Made by a program: the position numbers and the translations under genes
In this document: in pieces, positions 25,114 through 33,784 of the stretch
How the letters are laid out: the number at the start of each line of letters is the position of its first letter
Numbering within the stretch: the stretch's first letter is position 1
The notes under the pieces: model-generated
Told to the model about the DNA's origin: nothing
Database searches by the model: none
Seen by the model: only the letters and a program-made list of their open reading frames with translations
DNA from: Orenia metallireducens
GTDB taxonomy: Bacteria > Bacillota > Halanaerobiia > Halobacteroidales > Halobacteroidaceae
DNA: 64,000 nt
Assembly: GCF_001693735.1 (NCBI RefSeq)
Contig: NZ_LWDV01000009.1
Location: 493,753 to 557,752 of the forward strand
Direction: 5' to 3'

Positions 25114-26127
25114 TTAAGTAAAATATTCTATCTTAGCTTGAGGAAATAACTCTTTTATATTATCTTCCATAAAGATCTTCATCTCTTCAGCTTCATCAGG
25201 TGGATATACATATTTCCCAAAACCCTTGTGATGGTATTGCTCTTTATCCAAAGTTAATTTAGTATTAGGAAATCTAGACTCTATTAACTTCTTAGACTTA
25301 GTGGTAAAACGATGCATAATTAATTCAAAACTTAAATTTTTATCCTTAGGCGATTTTAATGTTTTGCTAAGGTTAAACAACATTTTTTTATAATCATCTT
25401 TCCAGCCCTCATAAATCATTAGAGGAGCGATAATAAACCCTAAAGGATATCCTGCTTGCTGTATTTTATTAGCGGCTGTTATTCTCTCTTTTAAGTTAGC
25501 AGTTAAATGTTCAAAACTATCAATAACATAATTAGAATTAATACTGAAGCGAAATTTAGTATGATTGTTATGGTCTAAATCCAATAATTTATCGACAAAA
25601 GCAAATTTAGTCACTACTCTCAGTCGCCCCTTCTCCTCTTTAGAGAAAAATTCAATCATTTTTTGTAAATTACCTGTCAAATGTTCAACTGCCAAAGGAT
25701 CAGAGGAACTACTAGCTTCAAAAGTAACCAACTTTCCTTCACCTTTGTCAATATGTTTTTTAACAGCTTCTAAGATCTCATCAATATTTACATAAATTCT
25801 AAGATAAGAAGCTGATCCTAAGTTTTTAGCTAAATAACAATACTCACATTTAGCAGGACAACTTGTATTTGTAACTACTCGATAATCCGCAGAAGGATGG
25901 CATGATTGAAACTTTAATGTCTTTTTAACACCGACTACCAAGGTCTCTTTTGTCCAGTTAAATAAAGCAGTAGGACTCATCTCTTCTTTAGGGTTAAGAC
26001 GATTGTGAGATTCTATATACTCTACTGGTATTCCTTGATTCTTGAATTTATTATCTAATTCTTTGGCTAATGTATATTGTAATGCTCCCTCTTCAATAAA
26101 GACACGCTTAGGGACAAACTCTTTCAT
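25114..26127 (-). CDS. splB: Spore photoproduct lyase
   Basis: Radical-SAM DNA repair enzyme of 337 residues that reverses the thymine spore photoproduct at germination. I start it at ATG 26127 (MKEFVPKRVF) behind GGAGG; an upstream ATG at 26166 has no ribosome site. The iron-sulfur cysteines are C90, C94 and C97 (SCPAKCEYC), at the same numbers as in Bacillus SplB. The C-terminus has the family segment LIMHRFTTKSK and FGKYVYP. Where Bacillus has the hydrogen-donor cysteine (EAACTSD) this protein reads EASSSSD; a cysteine at 76 may substitute. A weak sigma-G-like -10 (CATTATA, minus strand, 26174-26168) lies upstream. This gene strongly implies an endospore former. Confidence 0.92.
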   Translation of the reverse strand: MKEFVPKRVFIEEGALQYTLAKELDNKFKNQGIPVEYIESHNRLNPKEEMSPTALFNWTKETLVVGVKKTLKFQSCHPSADYRVVTNTSCPAKCEYCYLAKNLGSASYLRIYVNIDEILEAVKKHIDKGEGKLVTFEASSSSDPLAVEHLTGNLQKMIEFFSKEEKGRLRVVTKFAFVDKLLDLDHNNHTKFRFSINSNYVIDSFEHLTANLKERITAANKIQQAGYPLGFIIAPLMIYEGWKDDYKKMLFNLSKTLKSPKDKNLSFELIMHRFTTKSKKLIESRFPNTKLTLDKEQYHHKGFGKYVYPPDEAEEMKIFMEDNIKELFPQAKIEYFT

Positions 26128-26210
26128 TATTATTCCTCCATTTATTTTAACTATATTTTCTATCAATTATAATGTTAATATCATCACTCTTTTTAAGGCT
26201 TAAAATAAGT

Positions 26211-27197
26211 TTACATCTTCAATTTAAAGCCAAAATATCTTCTGATTTCATTTTTAGAAAGTCCTTCACCCAATAATAACATCAAAGCTAGTCTTGCCTT
26301 AGTACTATTAAGGTTTCCACCAAAAATTATATCCATATCAGCAATATTGGCTCCACCTGCTGAAGCACCATATAGGTTATAAACCCGTCCTTCTAAACAA
26401 CGCGAGGTTACTACTACAGGTATCCCCTCTTCTTTTGCCATTATCAATCCTGCAGTTATATTCTTAGGCAGTGTTCCTAAACCAAATCCTTCTAAGATTA
26501 ATCCCTTATATCCATAATCTAAGGCTGCCTGGATCAACTTATCGCTACTACCAATAGATAATTTGATAATCTCTACACGTTCCTCCAACTCTTTAGGTCT
26601 AATAGTAATCTGTTTAACCAAATCATAAAAATAATGGACACCACAATGGTCAATATGACCTATTGGACCGGCATTAATAGATGAAAAAGCTGTTAATTTA
26701 TTGGTATGAACCTTAGCTACAAACCTAGCTGCATGAATCTGATTGTTTAGTACTACCAACACCCCTTTGTTCTTACTGCGAGGCTCGATAATAGTTTGTA
26801 GAGACTGTACTAGATTTGCTTCTCCATCAGAGCTTAGCTGATTAAAACTTCTTAATGCACCTGTAATCACAACGGGTTTAGTTGTATCTAAAAGTAAGTC
26901 TAATAGATATGCTGTCTCTTCTAAAGTATCAGTACCATGGGTGATTAATACCCCACTAATCTCTTCTTCTGCCAAAGACTCTTCTACTAACTGAGCCAAA
27001 TCCCAAATCATCTTAGGTGTTAGTTGTGAACTATCTAAATTGGTATATTGGATTAGATCTAACTTGGCCATATTATTCAACTGTGGAACATGACTTAAAA
27101 GTTCTTCACCAGATAACTTAGGGACTATCTGATGAGTAGACTTATCCTCTCCCATAGCAATAGTACCACCAGTGGTAATGACCTTAATCTTCTTCAC
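26211..27197 (-). CDS. ansA: L-asparaginase, type I
   Basis: Cytoplasmic asparaginase of 328 residues. I start it at GTG 27197 (MKKIKVITTGG) after AAAGGGGGTAACC; the longer frame from ATG 27224 would contain that site. Both threonine active-site motifs are present: TTGGTIAMGED and VLITHGTDTLEETAYLL. No signal peptide, consistent with the cytoplasmic type I enzyme. It appears monocistronic; no terminator hairpin is obvious after it. Confidence 0.9.
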   Translation of the reverse strand: MKKIKVITTGGTIAMGEDKSTHQIVPKLSGEELLSHVPQLNNMAKLDLIQYTNLDSSQLTPKMIWDLAQLVEESLAEEEISGVLITHGTDTLEETAYLLDLLLDTTKPVVITGALRSFNQLSSDGEANLVQSLQTIIEPRSKNKGVLVVLNNQIHAARFVAKVHTNKLTAFSSINAGPIGHIDHCGVHYFYDLVKQITIRPKELEERVEIIKLSIGSSDKLIQAALDYGYKGLILEGFGLGTLPKNITAGLIMAKEEGIPVVVTSRCLEGRVYNLYGASAGGANIADMDIIFGGNLNSTKARLALMLLLGEGLSKNEIRRYFGFKLKM

Positions 27198-27497
27198 GGT
27201 TACCCCCTTTTTATTAGTGACCAATAATTAGTACCTTACTGTCTAATAGTCACTAGTTAGCAACTCTATTCTTAGAACTCTATCCTTAGTATTAGATTAT
27301 GTATTTTAATATTTCAAAATACATTCTTTATCCCTTTTATTTTAATTTCTAAAATTAACAGTATGATATTTAGATTATATCCAAAATTAGTAATATTTAA
27401 GTCACAGATTAATTAATAATTATTATAATAAAGAATTAAATTAAGCAGTTAATAGTTAGTTAATCAAAAAATGCAAGAGAGGGCATTTTGCCCTCTC

Positions 27498-27528
27498 AGG
27501 CTGTTGACAAAGTTATTGTCAACAGCCT
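27498..27528 (+). other. Hairpin upstream of the transposase
   Basis: AGGCTGTTGACAA and TTGTCAACAGCCT are perfect arms around AGTTA, with TTTT after. Such hairpins at IS ends can stop outside transcription from entering the transposase gene. Confidence 0.7.
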
Positions 27529-27537
27529 TTTCTATTT

Positions 27538-27547
27538 ATGGTATAAT
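27538..27547 (+). promoter_or_regulatory. Transposase promoter, extended -10
   Basis: TGGTATAAT (27539-27547) is an extended -10 (TGnTATAAT), 37 bases before the transposase ATG. A TTGTCA at 27516 is 20 bases upstream, too far for an ideal -35. Confidence 0.5.
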
Positions 27548-27583
27548 ATAATTGACAATATATCTAAAAGGAGAAATAGAATT

Positions 27584-29095
27584 ATGTTTGTATCTCAAGA
27601 GAAAAAACAACAACAATATGAATTTGTAACAATAGAACAGCTAGTTCCAGAAGATCATCTTCTAAGACAAATAGATAGATATATAGATTTTACTTTTATT
27701 ACTGATATAACTAAAGACCTATACTGTCATGATAATGGAAGACCATGTATTGACCCTATTATTTTATTTAAAATGCTTTTTATAGGTTATTTATATGGGA
27801 TTCGTTCTGAAAGACAACTAGTAAAAGATATAAAAGTAAATATGGCTTATCGCTGGTTTTTAGGATATTCATTAACAGATGAAATACCACATCATTCTAC
27901 TATAAGCCAAAATCGTATAAGAAAATATAGGGAAGCTAATATAGCAGAACAGATTTTTGATGAAATTGTTAGACAAGCTATATCCTATGGATTAGTTAGT
28001 GGAAAAGTGCTATATACAGATTCAACTCACATAAAAGCAAATGCTAATAAACAAAAATTAGAAGTACAAACATATTTAAAAGAACCTAAAGCTTATCTTG
28101 AAGAATTAGACGAAGCAGTTACTATAGAAAGAGAGAAACACAATAAGAAACCTTTAAAAAAAAAGAAGCATAAAGCTGAACTTAAAGAAAGAAAAGTTAG
28201 TACAACTGATCCTGATAGTGGATACATGTTTCGAGATAGAAAACCCAAAGGTTTTTTCTATCTCGACCATAGGACTGTAGACATAAAATATAATATTATA
28301 ACAGATGTAACTGTAACTGCTGGCAATGTAAATGACGTTGACCCTTACTTAGATATATTAGATAAACAGATAGAAAAATTCAATTTTGATACTAAATATG
28401 TAGGGTTAGATGCTGGTTATTATACAAATTATATATGTAAAGAATTAGATGAAAGAAATATTCAGGGAGCAATCGCTTATAGACTAGGTCCACATGTAAA
28501 ATATAAATATACTAAAAATAAATTTAATTATATTGCTGAAAAAGATATTTATACATGTCCCGCAGGACATGATTTAAACTATAGAACTACAACTAGAGAT
28601 GGCTATAATGAATATGTATGCTCTAAAGAAATCTGCCAAAATTGTTCTCATAAAGATAAGTGTTTATCAGAAAAAGTTACTTTCCGTACTATAAGGAGGC
28701 ATGTTTGGGAACATTATAAAGAAGATGTTAAAGAATTCATGAGAACAGATAAAGGAAAAAGTATCTATAAAAAAAGAAAAGAAACTGTTGAGCGAAGTTT
28801 TGCAGATGGAAAAAATCTGCATGGACTTCGCTATTGTCGTATGCGTGGAAAGAAAAATGTTGAAGAACAATGTTTGTTAACAGCATCAGTTCAAAACATG
28901 AAAAAGATCGCAAGCGTTCTTAAGCATAGAGAAAAGAACTCTATTCTTCTAAAATCAGATAATAATATTAAATTTTTATTACTTTCTAAATCAATTTTAA
29001 CTAAATTCAGCTATAGAAAAACCCTCACTAAAAAATTAGTGGGGGTTTTTCATCAATCTCAGAGGGCATTTTGCCCTCTCTTGCATTTGATATAA
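27584..29095 (+). CDS. IS1182-family transposase
   Basis: DDE transposase of about 503 residues starting at ATG 27584 (MFVSQEKKQQQYEF) after AAAGGAGAAATAG. The N-terminal DUF772 domain includes DPIILFKMLFIGYLYGIRSE. The DDE catalytic core shows D in YTDSTHIKANANK, D in GLDAGYYTN and E in VERSFADGKNLHGLRYCR. A zinc-like four-cysteine insert (CSKEICQNCSHKDKC) precedes the last acidic residue, as is usual for IS1182. The frame is intact, so the element may be active. Its 3' end reads through the terminator hairpin at 29020 and the right inverted end. Confidence 0.9.
   Translation: MFVSQEKKQQQYEFVTIEQLVPEDHLLRQIDRYIDFTFITDITKDLYCHDNGRPCIDPIILFKMLFIGYLYGIRSERQLVKDIKVNMAYRWFLGYSLTDEIPHHSTISQNRIRKYREANIAEQIFDEIVRQAISYGLVSGKVLYTDSTHIKANANKQKLEVQTYLKEPKAYLEELDEAVTIEREKHNKKPLKKKKHKAELKERKVSTTDPDSGYMFRDRKPKGFFYLDHRTVDIKYNIITDVTVTAGNVNDVDPYLDILDKQIEKFNFDTKYVGLDAGYYTNYICKELDERNIQGAIAYRLGPHVKYKYTKNKFNYIAEKDIYTCPAGHDLNYRTTTRDGYNEYVCSKEICQNCSHKDKCLSEKVTFRTIRRHVWEHYKEDVKEFMRTDKGKSIYKKRKETVERSFADGKNLHGLRYCRMRGKKNVEEQCLLTASVQNMKKIASVLKHREKNSILLKSDNNIKFLLLSKSILTKFSYRKTLTKKLVGVFHQSQRAFCPLLHLI
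29020..29050 (+). terminator. Hairpin at the end of the transposase gene
   Basis: AAACCCTCACTA and TAGTGGGGGTTTTT arms (one wobble) around AAAAAAT, with a T run. It lies inside the last codons of the open frame. Confidence 0.6.
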
Positions 29096-29174
29096 ATTTG
29101 ACTTGATATAAACTTAGAGTAAAACTTAATTCCTTCTAATTGAAAATGATTTTCGATATCGTTATTATATATTA

Positions 29175-29210
29175 AAAAAATACTCTTGTCAACTATTTAA
29201 GAGTATTTTT
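29175..29210 (-). terminator. Terminator of the RelA/SpoT-domain gene
   Basis: AAAAATACTCTT and AAGAGTATTTTT arms, 26 bases past the stop at 29236, with U runs on either strand. Confidence 0.7.
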
Positions 29211-29235
29211 GTTAAAATTTAAAGATTGACATCAG

Positions 29236-30288
29236 TTATTTAATCTGCTGCTTAACCTGTGTGACAAAGTCATATCTTGGACCTATATTAAGACCTTCAA
29301 AGACCTCCCAAGCCTTCTCTTTAGAATATTTACTTGCAATAACTAACAATAGAAGAGCAAATAAGATCATACTCGGTGTCCAATGAGGTTCTTCCCTTGT
29401 ATATATTAAGTCAATACTTTTCTTAATTAATTCTGAATACTCTTTAAGCAAATCCCCAAGTTCTTTGATATTATTTATCCCTATATAATGAAATTCCCTT
29501 GGTAAGCTTTTTAGCCAATAACTATCTTTATCAGCCTTTAATTCTTTCCCAAACCAATCTGCAAAAAACTCTTTTAAATCTTGCATAACTTCATTTGAAT
29601 TAATAAACTTTTGTAGGGATACTTTATTTATACTGGTGGATTCAGGTGTATATTTAATCTCTTTTTCAACCTTGTTACCATATCGATCTAGATCATCCCT
29701 TAAGCGCACAAATTCATCATCGCCCAATTCAAGAAGGGCCGCTAGCTTTGCAAATCTCCTTTTGATAGCATCAGGTATACCTTCCTCACTCTTATAGCCT
29801 AAATCATGCTCAATTTCAGCCCAAGCATGCTGTAGAATAGAACTAATCTGTATTTCAAAACAGAGTCCCTTATATTTTGTATAATCATCTATAATAGCTG
29901 ATGGGCATAGTTTTCCCACTTTATGCAAGGAACTGTAACCAAATTCTGCATAATCCCATTCCTTTCTCTTATCTATAGAATTTTCTTGGTCAATTTCGAA
30001 TTCATTTTCAATAATTTCTGCTACTTTATCTACATCATCTTCAAAATATGTAATGATCCGCACTCCAGATAGGTCTTTAATATCTTCTAACTTTTGATAA
30101 GTTTTATTAGGCCTGCTAATCTTTTCAGCCAGACTATCTATCTCTTTAGTCCGCGAAGTAACAGAATGAATACAGACTTCATCCGTGGTTAATATCTCCT
30201 TAATTAAATTCTCTAATTTTTTAGTAAACCCCTTATATAACTCTTGTTTTCTTCTAAATTGATTTAAAATTAACTCTTTATTAGACAT
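29236..30288 (-). CDS. Stand-alone RelA/SpoT-domain protein
   Basis: A soluble 350-residue protein. Residues about 40-170 form a RelA/SpoT nucleotidyltransferase domain: LEDIKDLSGVRIITYF, GYSSLHKVGKL, then FEIQISSILQHAWAEIEHDLGYK. There is no HD hydrolase domain before it and no TGS or ACT domain after it. Residues 215-350 are an extra helical domain I cannot assign (SMILFALLLLVIASKYSKEK). Such lone synthetases either make (p)ppGpp or related nucleotides, or act as toxins of the toxSAS kind; which applies is unknown. No antitoxin-like partner gene is adjacent. It lies about 150 bases from the IS element. Confidence 0.75.
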   Translation of the reverse strand: MSNKELILNQFRRKQELYKGFTKKLENLIKEILTTDEVCIHSVTSRTKEIDSLAEKISRPNKTYQKLEDIKDLSGVRIITYFEDDVDKVAEIIENEFEIDQENSIDKRKEWDYAEFGYSSLHKVGKLCPSAIIDDYTKYKGLCFEIQISSILQHAWAEIEHDLGYKSEEGIPDAIKRRFAKLAALLELGDDEFVRLRDDLDRYGNKVEKEIKYTPESTSINKVSLQKFINSNEVMQDLKEFFADWFGKELKADKDSYWLKSLPREFHYIGINNIKELGDLLKEYSELIKKSIDLIYTREEPHWTPSMILFALLLLVIASKYSKEKAWEVFEGLNIGPRYDFVTQVKQQIK

Positions 30289-30313
30289 AAAAATAACCCC
30301 TTTAATTGATTAA

Positions 30314-30340
30314 AGGAGTTATGAAAATCCCATAACTCCT
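30314..30340 (-). terminator. Terminator of the M42 operon
   Basis: AGGAGTTATG and CATAACTCCT perfect arms with a 7-base loop, 16 bases past the last stop. The U run is weak (TTTAAT). Confidence 0.6.
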
Positions 30341-30355
30341 AATTATCTTATCTCT

Positions 30356-31366
30356 TTATTCAAATAATCCTGTATAATTGCTCTCTAGAAGGTTAGTCAA
30401 TAACTCAATACCATTATCTATATCATTAATATCAACCATCTCAGATGGAGAATGGACATAGCGGCAAGGGATAGATAAAGCCCCAGAACGGATACCTTCC
30501 CTTGTTAGATGGATTGCTCCTGCATCGGTTCCCCCGGCTACTAAAACCTCTAATTGATAAGGGATATTATTCTCTTCAGCTATATCGATCATCAAATTCT
30601 TAACCTGTGGATGAACCAATACTGAGTTGTCCTTGATTTTAATAGCAGGTCCTTTCCCTAGACCAACCTCCATTCTTTGTGCTTCTGGCATATCACCTGT
30701 TAAGGTAACATCTACAGCAATTCCCAAATCAGGGTTAACCCCAAAGGATGAAGTCTGAGCTCCCCTTAGTCCTACCTCCTCTTGTACAGTAAAGACAAAA
30801 TAAGTATCATAGGTAGGTTTATTCTTTAAACGATTAAGAGTCTCAAGTAATACTACACACCCAATTCTATCATCTATTGCCTTTGAGACTATTCTATCAC
30901 CTAAATCATCCATCTGACGATAATAACTCGCTGTATCACCAACCTTAACCTTCGCTTCTGCCTCCTCTTTACTAGTAGCGCCAATATCAGCATAAAGCTT
31001 CTCATGCTTTAACTTGCTAATATCATCTAACTTCCCTTCCTTATCGATAACCCCAACAGTCTCACCATTGAATAAGACTCTGGTTCCTAATAACATATGT
31101 GGAGAGATTCCACCTACATTAGAAAAACGGACAAACCCATTATCATCAATATGGGTAGCAATTAAGCCAATCTCATCCATATGGGCTGCTAGCATTACCT
31201 TCTTACTAGAATCTTTACCTTTCTTTAATGCAATTAAGTTCCCTAAACTATCAGTTCTTATTTTATCAACCTTATCCTCAATTTTACCTTTAATAACCTC
31301 TCTAACTATATCTTCATGCCCCGATGGGCCATAAGTTTCTACTAACTCTCTAATCAACTCTTTCAT
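30356..31366 (-). CDS. M42 family metallo-aminopeptidase (third of three)
   Basis: Cytoplasmic di-zinc aminopeptidase of the M42 (TET/YsdC/FrvX) family, 336 residues. I start it at ATG 31366 (MKELIRELV), behind AAAGGGGG, overlapping the preceding gene by 17 bases. Metal and catalytic motifs are AAHMDEIGL, DDRIGCV, QEEVGLRGA, VDVTLTGD and HSPSEM. M42 enzymes assemble into dodecameric tetrahedral particles that trim peptides. It is the last gene of a three-paralogue operon. Confidence 0.9.
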   Translation of the reverse strand: MKELIRELVETYGPSGHEDIVREVIKGKIEDKVDKIRTDSLGNLIALKKGKDSSKKVMLAAHMDEIGLIATHIDDNGFVRFSNVGGISPHMLLGTRVLFNGETVGVIDKEGKLDDISKLKHEKLYADIGATSKEEAEAKVKVGDTASYYRQMDDLGDRIVSKAIDDRIGCVVLLETLNRLKNKPTYDTYFVFTVQEEVGLRGAQTSSFGVNPDLGIAVDVTLTGDMPEAQRMEVGLGKGPAIKIKDNSVLVHPQVKNLMIDIAEENNIPYQLEVLVAGGTDAGAIHLTREGIRSGALSIPCRYVHSPSEMVDINDIDNGIELLTNLLESNYTGLFE

Positions 31367-32387
31367 TAGAAAAACCCCCTTTTTCAATATCTTGGCAGAA
31401 TTTATCTGCTAAATCTACCATAGCTTGATAATCCTTTAAATTTATAATAGCTGCTGGTGAATGGATATAACGGCATGGTACAGAGATAACTGCTGTTGGA
31501 ATCCCTTCTTGAGTCAAATGAATCTTTCCACCATCAGTTCCTGCTTTGGTAAATTTTCTAAGCTGATACTTAATCTGATTATCTTCTGCCACCTTAATTA
31601 ATCTATTCAACAAAGGTTTATAGGTAATCATAGCACCATCTCTAAAGGTCAGTGCAGGTCCATCTCCTAATTTAGTCACATAACCTGCCTCTTTGATATC
31701 TGGGATATCGGCTGCTGTAGTACCTTCAAGAACCAAGGCTAAATCTGGCTCTATATCATAGGCTGCAACAGTAGCACCTCGTGCACCAACCTCCTCTTGT
31801 ACAGTAAAGACACCATAGATTGGGAATTCGTAGTCTTTCTTCATCAACTCTACTAAAGCTGCACAACCTACTCTATCATCAAAGGCCTTACCCTTAACAG
31901 TATCTTTACCTAACTGTTCATATTTACTATCAAAGCTTGCCATAGTCCCCAATTCTACTAAATTCTCACTTTCTTTCTTATCTTTAGTACCTATATCTAT
32001 ATATAATTGCTTATAATCTAAAGGTTTCTTCCTCTCATCAGGCTTCTGTAGATGAATTGCTTTGGCACCGATTACTCCAGGAATCTTATCCTCTCCTACC
32101 AATACTCGTTTCGATACCAAGATCCTCTTATCTATACCACCAACAGGTTTAAAGCTCAACAGTCCATCCTCGGTAACATCAGTAATCATCAGTCCAATCT
32201 CATCCATATGGGCTGCAATCATCAATCTAGGGCTTAATTTCTTCCCTTTTTTATAAGCAATTAAATTACCTAAAGCATCTGTTCTTAATTCATCAACATA
32301 GTTTACTAACTCTTCTTTAATTATATTTCTGACTTCATCCTCTTTACTTGAGACACCTATCGCTTCACTTAATCTCTTTAAAAGCAT
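31350..32387 (-). CDS. M42 family metallo-aminopeptidase (second of three)
   Basis: A 345-residue paralogue of its neighbours. Motifs: AAHMDEIGL, DDRVGCA, QEEVGARGA, VLEGTTAAD (Glu in place of the Asp of the other two at the metal-ligand position) and HSPAAI. The Glu/Asp change at this position is known to go with different specificities within M42. It overlaps both neighbours, by 10 and 17 bases, so the three are translationally coupled. Confidence 0.9.
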   Translation of the reverse strand: MLLKRLSEAIGVSSKEDEVRNIIKEELVNYVDELRTDALGNLIAYKKGKKLSPRLMIAAHMDEIGLMITDVTEDGLLSFKPVGGIDKRILVSKRVLVGEDKIPGVIGAKAIHLQKPDERKKPLDYKQLYIDIGTKDKKESENLVELGTMASFDSKYEQLGKDTVKGKAFDDRVGCAALVELMKKDYEFPIYGVFTVQEEVGARGATVAAYDIEPDLALVLEGTTAADIPDIKEAGYVTKLGDGPALTFRDGAMITYKPLLNRLIKVAEDNQIKYQLRKFTKAGTDGGKIHLTQEGIPTAVISVPCRYIHSPAAIINLKDYQAMVDLADKFCQDIEKGGFSNERVD

Positions 32388-33433
32388 CTTAACCCCTCCA
32401 CAAACTCAGCATTTATTTCTACAATAAAATGGGCTAATAGTCTAGCTCCCCGCTTAATATCATCTAAACTAGCAGTCTCTACAGAAGTATGCATATATCT
32501 TAAGGGAATAGAGAGTAATGCTGTTGGGATTCCGGCACGAGTAACTTGGATAGCATAAGCATCAGTTCCCCTTGGGCGATTTGATGGTTCTACTTGATAA
32601 GGTATATCCAGTTCTTTAGCTATTTCTGTTAGCTTTTTAAATATCTTAGGATGGACATGGGGACCAAATCCAATAGCAGGACCTTTACCCAACTCAGCAG
32701 CATCCTCTTTACTCACACCAGGCATAGTAGCATGGCAAACATCTATAGCTATCCCTATATCAGGAACAATACCATAAGTACTAGTAATAGCTCCTCTAAC
32801 CCCAACCTCTTCTTGAACAGTAGCTACTCCATAAACATCTATCTGATGCTTTAGCTTGCTTAGATTCTTTAATGTCTCTAATATCATCAATACTCCTGCT
32901 CTATCATCAAGGGCCTTACCTGTTATTCGATCATTCTTTAATTGACAAAAATCTCTCTTAATAGAGATAACATCACCTACTCTAACTTGACATTTTACTT
33001 CTGCTTCACTCAAACCTAAATCTATGTACATATCCTCCATCTTATAGGCTTTTGTGACCTCTTCAGTACTTTGAATATGAGGTGGTTTAGCTCCAATAAC
33101 TCCTTGTAAACTCTCTTTACCATGAACCATTACCTCTTGCCCCACTAAGGTTCTTTGATCAACACCACCTACAGGGGTAAAACGTAAGAAGCCACTCTCT
33201 TCTATCTTAGTCACCATCAACCCAATCTCATCCATATGAGCTGCCAGCATGATCTTCAATTGAGAAAAGTTACCCTTACCTTTCTTACAAGAGATTAGAT
33301 TACCCAAGGCATCATATTCAATCTCATCAGTATATTTCTCAAATTCTTGGGCTACCTGTTTGGATATTTTCTTCTCATACCCAGATACACCCACTGAATT
33401 AGATAACTCTTCTATAAACCTCTTTCCTTCCAT
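32378..33433 (-). CDS. M42 family metallo-aminopeptidase (first of three)
   Basis: A 351-residue M42 enzyme opening the operon, starting at ATG 33433 after GAGGGAAGC. Motifs: AAHMDEIGL, DDRAGVL, QEEVGVRGA, AIDVCHATMP and YMHTSVE. The last motif, with HTSVE instead of HSPxE, separates it from the other two. Three different M42 proteins made together could form mixed or separate TET particles with complementary specificities, as reported for archaeal TET1-3. Confidence 0.9.
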   Translation of the reverse strand: MEGKRFIEELSNSVGVSGYEKKISKQVAQEFEKYTDEIEYDALGNLISCKKGKGNFSQLKIMLAAHMDEIGLMVTKIEESGFLRFTPVGGVDQRTLVGQEVMVHGKESLQGVIGAKPPHIQSTEEVTKAYKMEDMYIDLGLSEAEVKCQVRVGDVISIKRDFCQLKNDRITGKALDDRAGVLMILETLKNLSKLKHQIDVYGVATVQEEVGVRGAITSTYGIVPDIGIAIDVCHATMPGVSKEDAAELGKGPAIGFGPHVHPKIFKKLTEIAKELDIPYQVEPSNRPRGTDAYAIQVTRAGIPTALLSIPLRYMHTSVETASLDDIKRGARLLAHFIVEINAEFVEGLRCF

Positions 33434-33784
33434 ATTGCTTCCCTCCTCTAAAATTAACTTTTAAATAACCTCTATTAGATTAAGTTAAATTTAATTATAT
33501 AGTTAAAATTATCCTTAATTATTATTTCGTAAAGAAAGCCAAATGTCAATAACATGGCTGAATTTTATTCGATAATTCCTTATTATTTTATCAATCTTAT
33601 ATCTTTTTTATTTATGGTGAACTAAAATATTACCCTTAATTTGATTTTATCTTTACTTATCACTAGCTACGCATTATATTCACCAAATAAAATTGCTAAC
33701 TGCTTGTCTAAATTATATTATAAATCATAAGTGTTAGTATGGTAAAACCTTAAAACAAAAATCCACACTAACACCCGTTACAGA
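33434..33784. other. Intergenic region with an imperfect hairpin
   Basis: About 350 AT-rich bases. Near the left end of the Mur-ligase gene lies GTGTTAGTATGG ... CCACACTAACAC (33730-33774), long-looped, without a good U run, possibly its terminator. Otherwise nothing is seen. Confidence 0.4.

Larger units (their letters stand above)
27469..29088 (+). mobile_element. IS1182-family insertion sequence
   Basis: About 1.62 kb, bounded by inverted ends AAATGCAAGAGAGGGCA (left, 27469) and its complement (right, ending 29088). Each end contains a palindrome, GGGCATTTTGCCC with flanking AGAG/CTCT, able to act as a terminator in both directions. The left end also has the hairpin at 27498-27528. One transposase gene is inside. 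No clear target-site duplication is seen in the flanks, so exact ends are approximate. Confidence 0.8.

Noticed and set aside
31014-31334. A 106-codon frame antisense to an M42 gene
   Set aside because: Antisense shadow of a well-supported enzyme gene.
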